This document shows positions 1 through 5,579 of a stretch of 5,657 nucleotides of DNA, piece after piece (position 1 is the first letter of the stretch; each line of letters opens with the position of its first letter). The position numbers were made by a program, and so were the translations under genes. This DNA is from Tabrizicola_A sp044377735. Its GTDB lineage: Bacteria > Pseudomonadota > Alphaproteobacteria > Rhodobacterales > Rhodobacteraceae. The stretch is from the NCBI GenBank assembly GCA_044377735.1, contig JBILYK010000130.1, forward strand, positions 1-5,657, read 5' to 3'. A model generated the notes under the pieces. That model ran no database searches, was not told where the DNA came from, and saw only the letters and a list, made by a program, of their open reading frames with translations.

Positions 1-98
1 TTGCCTATCTCAAAGCAACACTGACAGCCATCGCAAACGGCCATCCGCAAAGCCGCCTCGACGATCTGCTGCCATGGAACTTCAAGCCGTCAAGCTAA
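1..98 (+). CDS. IS66-family transposase (TnpC), C-terminal end only
   Basis: This is the last 31 codons of a transposase gene that begins outside the window; the frame starts at base 3 and stops with TAA at 96-98. The translation starts AYLKATLTAIANGHPQ and ends DDLLPWNFKPSS. The pattern 'I-A-x-G-H-P-x-S-R-(L/I)-D-(D/E)-L-(L/M)-P-W-N' is the characteristic C-terminal tail of IS66 TnpC DDE transposases, which catalyse cut-and-join movement of the element. The identification is supported independently by the IS66-type terminal repeat ending 29 bases after the stop. The gene runs convergently into the helicase gene, and the two coding regions overlap tail to tail by 9 bases (90-98). Whether the transposase is intact cannot be judged from this fragment. 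Confidence 0.88.
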   Translation, partial: AYLKATLTAIANGHPQSRLDDLLPWNFKPSS

Positions 99-3000
99 GC
101 TAACCGTGGTGCCCAGCCACCGCTTACATTCGAACACCAATTCGGGCAGGACCACCTCCCATTCGTCACGGCGGAGCAGGTGGTTATACTCCTCATCCCC
201 ATCCTCACGCCGCCAGTTCAGGATGGCCGCGACCTCGCCGCGCAAGAAGGTCGTGCCCTCGGGCGGGGCAAAGGCGCGGGAGAGGCGGGTAAGGGTTTCA
301 CCCCGGGCGTTGTCGATCCTCCAGCGGTCGCCGTCGCGGATCAGATGGACGGGGTCGCCCGGTCGGGCAGCGGCGATGGCGGCCAGCGACGGGTCACCCG
401 GCCGCAGGCGCCCGGCGAACGACAGGTCCACCAGCTTTGGGTCCGGCGGCACATAGCGCAGGCGGGCGCTCGGCAGGGCGGCGGTATCGGGGGTGACGCG
501 GCGGGACAAGACCGCATCGCCCGGGCGGACAAAGGCATGGGGGCCGTCGGTCAGGACGGCCAGGGTGGACCGCGCCCGCGTCATTGCGACATAGAACAGG
601 CGGCGCGGGGCGTCAGTATCCTCGCCACGCGACGGACGATCCCAGCCGCCGTTCAGGATTACGACATGGTCGAATTCCAGCCCCTTGGCGCGATGCGCGG
701 TCATCAGAAGCAGCCCGCGCTGTTCGCCCCGCACATCCCGCGCCCATTCGCCGAACCATTGGATGATGTCAGGCACCGGGGCGGCCTTTTCCACCAATTC
801 ACGCGCCAAGGTTCCGATGCCCTCGCCGATCAGGTCGGTCCAGCAAGATTGTGGCTGGGCGTTCAGGATGGCGACCAGATCAGAGATGGTCAGCAGCCGC
901 GTCCGATCCGCCAGCAGGGCGCGGATGAAGCCCTGCATCTCGCGCATTCGCCAGAGGTTGAGCGGCTTCTCATTCGCCATATCGATAGGGATACCCAAGC
1001 TTTCTGCGTAGGCGCGCACGGGTTCTAGCCGCCGCCAGTCACGGGCGATCACGGCGCAGCGACGCCATGACCAATCCGGGTCTAGCCTAGATAGGCGCAC
1101 CAGTTCGTCCAGCGCAGCTACCGCCTGCGCGGCATCGCCCCCCGCATCCAGCAGGGAGACGCGCCCCTGCACCACCGGGTCCAGCGCCGCCCAATCGCCC
1201 CCTAGCGCAGCCTTGGCACGGGCGCGATTCACCGTGATGTCATGGCCCGCCTTCATGCGCCCTGCCGCGGACGCAATCACGGCATTTGCCGCCGCGATGA
1301 TGTGGGCGGTGGAACGGTAGTTTTCCGTAAGCCAAACCGGTTTGGCGGCATAATCCGCCTCGAACCGTCGGATAAAGTCGATGCTTGCCCCAGCGAAGGC
1401 GTAGATGTTCTGGTCATCGTCGCCAACGGCAAATAGGCTGATGCGCAGGTCATCCTCGAGCGACCGCCCCGCTACGGCACCGATCAGGGCGTATTCCTCG
1501 GGGCCAATGTCTTGGTATTCGTCAACCAAGAGCCAGCGATAGCCCTGGATCAGCGTTTCGCGCAGCGCTTCGGCCTCGGGTTTTGACAACCCGTCACCGC
1601 GCAACAGAGCTACCGCCTGCATGACGATGCCGTCAAAATCGCGCGGGCCCTCGTGGTCGCCTGCAAAGCTCGCCCCCATCAGCCGCATCGCCAGCGCGTG
1701 GCAGGTCGACACCGTCACCCCCGCCGCGTCATCCCCGATCAGGCGGCGCAGGCGTTCGCGGATCTCGGCAGCGGCGTGGCGGTTGTAGGTCAGGACCAGA
1801 ATGCCGCGCGGGTCTTCGCGTTTCACGCGGATAAGGTAAGCGATGCGATGCACCAGCACCCGGGTCTTGCCTGAGCCGGGCCCCGCCAGCACCAGCACGT
1901 TGGTCTGTTCGCGGTCATCGCGGACGATCTCGGCCTGAACAGGGTTATCCAGCGCATCGACAATCGTGCGCCATGACGTGCCCGTCGTCTGGCGCCGGAT
2001 TTCCGTGCCGCGCCCCGGCAGCCAGCGGCGCAGGAAAGCGTCGCGGTCCAGCACGAAGTAGTCTTCCGACAGGCGCTGGGCCTGCTCAATCGCCTCCAGC
2101 CCCTTTTCGGCATAGGCGGCCATCACATGGGTCTGGATCGTCGTCTCGCCGTAATGCTCTTCGAGTGGCGCGAAGTGCTGCACGGTGAAGGGCCCGCCCT
2201 TGGGGTTCAGGTGCACCGTGATCGCCGGGCGGAACACCGTCAGGCCCCGGCCCAAGGTGGCGACCTGCTGTTCGTGCAGCCACAAGAGCGCGCGGTCCAT
2301 CAGGCGGGTCATGTCCTTGACCTCGGCTCGCAACAGCGCGTCACCGTTCAGCGCATCCAGCATCGCGCCAAGGGTGGTTTCCACCTGAATATCCTTGCCA
2401 CGCGTGCCTTTGGCCACCTTGCCCGTCAGATGGGTCAGTAACGCCTGCGCTCCCTGCCGCCGCAGATCGGCGGTTCGGGCGACCACAGGCCAGGACCGTT
2501 CCAGCCGCACGAGGATCGTGTTCCGGCTGAGTTTTCGCAGCGTCAGGTTCCCCCGTCCGCCATCCTGATCGCGCCCATCCTGCGCCATGCCGCGCAGGAT
2601 AGCTTCTACCAGATCGGGGCGCACTTGGGCATGTCCCTGGTCGCGCAAGGCCTGACACGTCTCGGTCAGGTTCAACGGCTGCGCCTCGGACCCTTGGGCA
2701 TCTGGCACGGCCTCTTGCATCATGGCAATTAGGTTAGCCTCCATCCTGGCCGCGTGATCCAGACGGCGGGCCGAGGCATCCTCGACCCCCAGATGCACAT
2801 AGACCGTGATGCCCGTGTCGTTGCTGGCGATCCCCAGAACCTCAAGATCCGCAAAGGCCCTGTGCAACTCGCGCCCCGATAATCCACAAGCGCCAGTCAG
2901 ATCGTCGGTCGAAACCCCGGCATCGACGGGCGCATTCATGACATGGCGCACAAGGTCCATCAATTGGGTGCGCCTGACCCCGGTGATCTGCGCCTGTTCC

Positions 3001-5195
3001 AGGATCGCCGCCGCCTCATCAACCGATCTGATGCGCAGGGATGACGGAAACACCTGCACCCGGTTTTCCTCGCGGCTGAGCAGCGTCGCTTCTTCCAGCC
3101 AGGCCACGGCGGTTTTCACACGTGTGTCGTCGGTGGTCTTGTCGCGCTCGAACTCCTGATCCTTTTCCTCCCGCACGATCTCGCCGGGGGTGGCCACCAC
3201 CTCGCCGGATTTGTGCTTTTCCATCCGCCGCAGCGCCTTCAGGATTGCGCCAATCTCATGCCTTGCCAGACGAGACCGGGCAGACAACGAGAATTGCCGT
3301 TCCACATCCTCGGGGCTGAACAATAGCACGCAGTTGGCTGGGGCACGATCCCGGCCCGCGCGGCCCGCCTCTTGCAGGTAATTCTCAAGCGACCCCGGAA
3401 TGTCGCCATGAACGACCAGCCGGATATCGGGCTTGTCGATGCCCATGCCAAAGGCGTTGGTCGCGGCGATCACCCGCAACTGGCCGGTGCGAAACGCCTC
3501 TTGCACATCGCGCTTGCGGTCGGGCGGCAGGCCAGCGTGGAAGAAGTCCGCCGCCAGCCCCTGCCCTTTCAGGAACTCCGCCACCTTTTCCGTTGCGCTG
3601 CGTGTGGCGCAGTAGACCACCGCCCCCGATGCCCCTTCAGGCGGCAGGTTCGCCGCGATCGCGGACAGAATGTCGGTCAGCTTCGTCGCCTTCTGCGTGG
3701 GCAACACGGCAAAGGACAGGTTGGTGCGCACCGCGCCGCCATCCAGCAGCACAAGGTCTACCCCCAGGCGGGTCTGGAAATGGTCGCGGATGTCGCGCAC
3801 CACTTCGGGCTTGGCGGTGGCGGTCAGGCACAAGACCGGGGCCGGGGCATCGCCCGAGAACTCCTTGATAAAGCGACTGACATAGCGGTAATCGGGCCGA
3901 AAATCGTGGCCCCATTTGCTGATGCAATGCGCTTCGTCCAGCACCCACAGCCCGACCTCACGTTGCTGCAAGACCGTACGGATCGACGGCGAGCGTAGCT
4001 GCTCGGGCGAGATCAGCAGCATCGCCGCATCCCCCATCCGCACCTTTTCCAGCGCATCATGCCGTTCGGGCAGCGACAGCATGCCGTTGACGGTGACCGC
4101 CGCCGAAATCCCCGCCCGCGCCAGCCCTTGCACCTGATCGGCCATCAGTGCGACCAGCGGCGAGATCACCACGCTCAGCGCCCCGGTCTTGTTGAACCGT
4201 GACAGCGCCGGGATCTGGTAGCAGACCGATTTTCCTGTGCCGGTGGGCAGGATGCCCAGTACAGATTTGCCTGCCATCGCCTCGGCCACGATGCGCTCTT
4301 GCAAGGGGCGGCCCATGTCATCGACCGGTTGGGGACGGAAGGACGGAAAGCCGAACCACCGTTCGAGCGCGGCATTCGGGTTGTTCTTTTCCGCGCACCA
4401 GCCGCAGGCCGGATCGCCGCAATTGGTGTCGCGCAAATGCCGCACGATCCGCCCCGCCTGCGGGAACTGCAGCCGCACCCAGGGCGGCATGACCGAGTCC
4501 CCGCCCGCAACCGAGATCCACGACAGCGCGTAGGCCATCGGCCAGCCATTGCGCGGGTCCGAAAGGCGGCCCAACGTCTGCTCCAACCGATGATTGCAGG
4601 CGCGGCCATCCAGCAGGCGGCGGATGGCGGCATGGGCAGCGGCCTCTTCGGGCGCTGGGCCCCGCAGGAACTGGAACAGCGCATCGAACCCGGCCGCCGC
4701 CTCGCCCCGCGTCGTCAGATGGTGATAGGCGAGAAGCGCATCCGGCGCCTCCTGCCCCAGCCGGGTGAACGCCGCGATCTGATCTTCGAGCACTTGCAAC
4801 GCCAGCCGCGCATCCTGTTCGGGGTCATTCACATGCCCGACCTGCAGCCGCCCGTCGTGATAATGCTTGACCAGATGGTGGTATGGATTGCGCGGAAAGG
4901 CCAAGGGGTTCAGCCACAGCGTATCTATCGGGGCCGCCCCCAACACCGCCAGCCGCGCCCGATTGGCCACCAGATGCGGCAGGTCATGGCGCAGGATGTT
5001 GTGGCCGACCAGATGCGCTGCCCCATCGCAGAGCGCCTCCAGCCGATCCAACGCGGGGTCCAGTGCCGCACCCTTATGGACCAGCACCGCCTCACCCCGC
5101 ACCGCCGCAAAGGCAAACAGCCGCGCAGACTTCGGATCGACCTCCAGATCAATCGAAACGCAAGTTGCAAGGAAAGGGGCGGTGTCAAAGGTCAA
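90..5195 (-). CDS. Tripartite DEDD exonuclease - RecQ-like helicase - UvrD-like helicase (1701 aa)
   Basis: Predicted cytoplasmic, ATP-driven DNA processing enzyme; no signal peptide or membrane segment is seen. Domains in order are: DnaQ-like 3'-5' exonuclease (about residues 10-135; acidic set D16, E18, D71, D128); a region with a C259/C264/C267 motif; an SF2 RecQ helicase core (285-640; Walker A K322, DEAH 420-423, QEAGRAGRD 608-616); an unassigned middle (641-1080); an SF1 UvrD/PcrA helicase (1081-1550; Walker A K1110, DEYQD 1225-1229, motif VI R1540); and a tail (1551-1689). All ATPase motifs look intact, so both motors are predicted active. RecQ alone is about 600 aa and UvrD about 720 aa, so this is a true fusion, not a readthrough. 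The start is TTG at 5195, because an in-frame TGA lies two codons upstream and the next in-frame GTG would delete D16/E18. The last 11 residues and the stop come from the inserted IS66 element. The domain calls are firm. The cellular role (repair, recombination or anti-phage defence) is inference, and no gene symbol is justified. Confidence 0.93.
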   Translation of the reverse strand: MTFDTAPFLATCVSIDLEVDPKSARLFAFAAVRGEAVLVHKGAALDPALDRLEALCDGAAHLVGHNILRHDLPHLVANRARLAVLGAAPIDTLWLNPLAFPRNPYHHLVKHYHDGRLQVGHVNDPEQDARLALQVLEDQIAAFTRLGQEAPDALLAYHHLTTRGEAAAGFDALFQFLRGPAPEEAAAHAAIRRLLDGRACNHRLEQTLGRLSDPRNGWPMAYALSWISVAGGDSVMPPWVRLQFPQAGRIVRHLRDTNCGDPACGWCAEKNNPNAALERWFGFPSFRPQPVDDMGRPLQERIVAEAMAGKSVLGILPTGTGKSVCYQIPALSRFNKTGALSVVISPLVALMADQVQGLARAGISAAVTVNGMLSLPERHDALEKVRMGDAAMLLISPEQLRSPSIRTVLQQREVGLWVLDEAHCISKWGHDFRPDYRYVSRFIKEFSGDAPAPVLCLTATAKPEVVRDIRDHFQTRLGVDLVLLDGGAVRTNLSFAVLPTQKATKLTDILSAIAANLPPEGASGAVVYCATRSATEKVAEFLKGQGLAADFFHAGLPPDRKRDVQEAFRTGQLRVIAATNAFGMGIDKPDIRLVVHGDIPGSLENYLQEAGRAGRDRAPANCVLLFSPEDVERQFSLSARSRLARHEIGAILKALRRMEKHKSGEVVATPGEIVREEKDQEFERDKTTDDTRVKTAVAWLEEATLLSREENRVQVFPSSLRIRSVDEAAAILEQAQITGVRRTQLMDLVRHVMNAPVDAGVSTDDLTGACGLSGRELHRAFADLEVLGIASNDTGITVYVHLGVEDASARRLDHAARMEANLIAMMQEAVPDAQGSEAQPLNLTETCQALRDQGHAQVRPDLVEAILRGMAQDGRDQDGGRGNLTLRKLSRNTILVRLERSWPVVARTADLRRQGAQALLTHLTGKVAKGTRGKDIQVETTLGAMLDALNGDALLRAEVKDMTRLMDRALLWLHEQQVATLGRGLTVFRPAITVHLNPKGGPFTVQHFAPLEEHYGETTIQTHVMAAYAEKGLEAIEQAQRLSEDYFVLDRDAFLRRWLPGRGTEIRRQTTGTSWRTIVDALDNPVQAEIVRDDREQTNVLVLAGPGSGKTRVLVHRIAYLIRVKREDPRGILVLTYNRHAAAEIRERLRRLIGDDAAGVTVSTCHALAMRLMGASFAGDHEGPRDFDGIVMQAVALLRGDGLSKPEAEALRETLIQGYRWLLVDEYQDIGPEEYALIGAVAGRSLEDDLRISLFAVGDDDQNIYAFAGASIDFIRRFEADYAAKPVWLTENYRSTAHIIAAANAVIASAAGRMKAGHDITVNRARAKAALGGDWAALDPVVQGRVSLLDAGGDAAQAVAALDELVRLSRLDPDWSWRRCAVIARDWRRLEPVRAYAESLGIPIDMANEKPLNLWRMREMQGFIRALLADRTRLLTISDLVAILNAQPQSCWTDLIGEGIGTLARELVEKAAPVPDIIQWFGEWARDVRGEQRGLLLMTAHRAKGLEFDHVVILNGGWDRPSRGEDTDAPRRLFYVAMTRARSTLAVLTDGPHAFVRPGDAVLSRRVTPDTAALPSARLRYVPPDPKLVDLSFAGRLRPGDPSLAAIAAARPGDPVHLIRDGDRWRIDNARGETLTRLSRAFAPPEGTTFLRGEVAAILNWRREDGDEEYNHLLRRDEWEVVLPELVFECKRWLGTTVSLA
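105..127. repeat. IS66 right terminal inverted repeat (IRR)
   Basis: The outer edge is fixed by the IS66-type terminal GTAAGCG (minus strand, 127 to 121). The inner edge is approximate because the partner repeat at the left end is outside the window. The repeat is also read as protein by the helicase gene on the minus strand, giving the residues around KRWLGTT. Confidence 0.75.
546..1955 (-). other. Domain: UvrD/PcrA-type SF1 helicase (residues 1081-1550)
   Basis: The Q motif LDNPVQAEIV (Q1087) is followed by motif I LAGPGSGKT (K1110), motif Ia ILVLTYNRHAAAEIRERL, motif II LLVDEYQDI (D1225, E1226, D1229), motif III AVGDDDQNIYAFAGA (Q1262), motif IV LTENYRST (R1294), motif V TAHRAKGLEFDHVVI and motif VI RRLFYVAMTRAR (R1540). 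All key ATPase positions are present. The spacing between motifs IV and V is about 200 residues, so the 2B region looks shorter than in UvrD. The family translocates 3'-5' on single-stranded DNA. Confidence 0.92.
1956..3275 (-). other. Middle region of about 440 residues without recognised motifs (residues 641-1080)
   Basis: This stretch links the two helicase motors. It is rich in charged, helix-forming sequence, and segments such as 694-723, 763-801 and 856-898 have the look of winged-helix or helix-turn-helix units, as expected if they replace the RecQ winged helix. No catalytic motif is visible. A DNA-binding or coupling role is inference from position only. Confidence 0.5.
3276..4343 (-). 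other. Domain: RecQ-type SF2 helicase core (residues 285-640)
   Basis: Motifs occur in the order known for RecQ: motif 0-like FGFPSFRP followed, after an 8-residue insertion, by Q298; motif I LPTGTGKSVCYQIPAL (K322); motif Ia VVISPLVALMADQV; motif II LDEAHCISKWGHDFRPDY (DEAH 420-423 plus the RecQ aromatic-rich loop); motif III LTATA; motif IV VVYCATRSATE; motif V ATNAFGMGIDKPDIR; and motif VI QEAGRAGRD. The aromatic-rich loop after DEAH is diagnostic of RecQ rather than of other DEAD/DEAH helicases. No four-cysteine RQC zinc cluster and no recognisable HRDC domain follow. Confidence 0.92.
4395..4421 (-). other. Putative zinc-binding Cys motif between exonuclease and RecQ core (residues 259-267)
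   Basis: The sequence CGDPACGWC places cysteines at 259, 264 and 267 (C-x4-C-x2-C), with H253 a few residues upstream as a possible fourth ligand. It lies just before the RecQ motif 0 region (WFGFPSFRP). Metal binding is inferred from the spacing only. It is notable because the usual RecQ zinc cluster that follows the helicase core is absent from this protein. Confidence 0.45.
4791..5168 (-). other. Domain: DnaQ-like DEDD 3'-5' exonuclease (residues 10-135)
   Basis: Motif I is SIDLEVD (D16, E18), motif II is LVGHNILRHDLPHL (D71 with the typical GHN lead), and motif III is NDPEQDARLALQVL (D128). These supply the four metal-binding acidic residues of the DEDD superfamily. In the common DEDDh class a histidine stands five residues before the last aspartate; here that position is N123, with H121 two residues further away. 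The domain is therefore probably a divergent RNase T/DnaQ-type exonuclease. Activity is likely but the general base is uncertain. Confidence 0.8.
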
Positions 5196-5215
5196 ACGTC
5201 AGGCATCCGAATTCC
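5192..5215 (-). promoter_or_regulatory. Ambiguous translation start: RBS, 4-codon mini-ORF overlapping the TTG start
   Basis: On the minus strand a GGAA (5215-5212) lies 5 bases before an ATG (5206-5204) that opens the mini-ORF MPDV and stops with TGA at 5194-5192. That TGA overlaps the TTG start of the large gene (5195-5193) as TTGA, a geometry suited to translational coupling. The TTG itself has only a weak GGA about 10 bases upstream. Alternatively, one extra T in the run GTTTG would fuse the ATG in frame and give MPDVLTFDTAPF, so a single-base deletion or sequence error is also possible. Confidence 0.5.
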
Positions 5216-5421
5216 AAGGGCCAACAAAGGCTTCCAAGCCATTGATAACCTTGTCACCAGGATTCGATAGCCTCAGATTTCAGCCGCGAGTTGCTTTTCG
5301 ATACTGGCAGGTGCTCCGTGCGCTTTGCTGCAACATGACCGCTCCGAGATACAAACTGCCATCTCAGCGTGCGCATGTAGCCTTGACGAAAAGTCTACGT
5401 CGAAGGCCGGATGGCTGGGGA
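5196..5421. other. Leader/intergenic region, no gene recognised
   Basis: The 226 bases between the large gene and the DUF3489 remnant are by eye close to 50-55 % GC, clearly lower than the adjacent coding region. No convincing -35/-10 pair for the minus-strand gene was found. The best short structure is a small hairpin GGCTT-cc-AAGCC at 5229-5240, too small and without a T-run to call a terminator. The promoter of the large gene probably lies here but I cannot place it. Open frames through this stretch have no recognisable homology. Confidence 0.5.
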
Positions 5422-5538
5422 TCATGCCGGTAAGGCGATCCGATACACCCTGCCCCGCGCATCATCTCTTGCAGAAACTACCACCAGCCCGAGTTTCTTG
5501 CCCAGCGCACCCGACATCGCACCACGGGCGCTGTGCGA
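5422..5538 (-). pseudogene. DUF3489-family protein, C-terminal remnant (5' end removed)
   Basis: The 38-codon remnant reads SHSARGAMSGALGKKLGL, then VVVSARDDARGRVYRIALPA and a TGA at 5424-5422. This matches the C-terminal signature of DUF3489 proteins, which end roughly as '(P/S)H(T/S)xRGAxxGALKKKLGLxVxSEKxEGRGRVYRIA'. Full-length members are usually well over 100 residues. Here the homology stops at the serine codon 5538-5536, exactly where a palindromic repeat array begins. Further upstream the frame runs through repeat sequence to a TAA, with no start codon. The gene is therefore a fragment left by insertion or recombination. DUF3489 genes are often found near recombinases in alphaproteobacteria; their function is unknown. 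The remnant has the same orientation as the large helicase gene and ends 227 bp before it. Confidence 0.75.
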
Positions 5539-5565
5539 CTTATGCCGATGTCGGCATAAGTCGCA
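5534..5565. repeat. Perfect 32-bp palindrome (15-bp arms, 2-bp centre)
   Basis: The left arm TGCGACTTATGCCGA (5534-5548) is the exact reverse complement of the right arm TCGGCATAAGTCGCA (5551-5565), separated by TG. The outer part overlaps the SHS codons of the DUF3489 remnant. There is no T-run on either side, so it is not a typical intrinsic terminator. It is best read as a recombinase- or repressor-binding structure at the end of a mobile element. Confidence 0.85.
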
Positions 5566-5576
5566 TTATGCCGACG
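5549..5576. other. dif-like recombination core (11-6-11 geometry), candidate tyrosine-recombinase site
   Basis: The left arm TGTCGGCATAA (5549-5559) and right arm TTATGCCGACG (5566-5576) are inverted repeats around the 6-bp spacer GTCGCA (5560-5565). XerC/XerD dif sites have the same design: arms ending CATAA and starting TTATG around a 6-bp spacer. The left arm shares 8 of 11 positions with the E. coli dif XerC arm as I recall it; the right arm shares 6 of 11. It could serve host XerCD or the element's own tyrosine recombinase. No recombinase gene is in the window. Confidence 0.5.
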
Positions 5577-5579
5577 TCC

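Larger units (their letters stand above)
1..127 (+). mobile_element. Right end of an IS66-family insertion sequence
   Basis: The element enters from the left edge and ends at base 127. The boundary is set by the terminal sequence, which reads GTAAGCGGTGGC inward on the minus strand; IS66-family ends typically begin GTAAGCG. The end lies 29 bp beyond the transposase stop, as expected for this family. The insertion sits inside the 3' end of the large helicase gene. IS66 elements usually duplicate 8 bp of target, so the predicted duplicated host octamer is ATTCGAAC at 128-135, and a second copy should lie at the far left end of the element outside the window. The family assignment is strong; the exact IS name is not determinable. 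Confidence 0.85.

Noticed and set aside
180..1028. Long plus-strand open frame (282 codons) opposite the UvrD part
   Set aside because: It lies antisense to well-conserved UvrD motifs and its low-complexity Gly/Arg/Gln-rich translation resembles no family; it is a shadow of GC3-biased coding on the other strand.
90..5195. Several separate genes (exonuclease, recQ, uvrD) in an operon
   Set aside because: The frame is continuous through all domains with no internal stop; the linkers are long and in frame, and the shadow frames between them show no alternative genes.
4299..5270. Plus-strand open frame of 323 codons opposite the exonuclease and RecQ start
   Set aside because: Antisense to clear exonuclease and helicase motifs; its translation is Arg/Pro/Gln-rich with no recognisable domain.
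5196..5421. sigma70 promoter for the large gene
   Set aside because: Hexamers such as GTGACA, TATCAA and TATCGA occur on the minus strand, but none pairs with a suitable partner at 16-18 bp spacing.
5534..5565. Intrinsic terminator for the DUF3489 remnant or its neighbour
   Set aside because: The stem is long and perfect but no T-run follows on either strand and the loop is only 2 bases; the motif recurs as separate half-sites nearby, pointing to protein binding.
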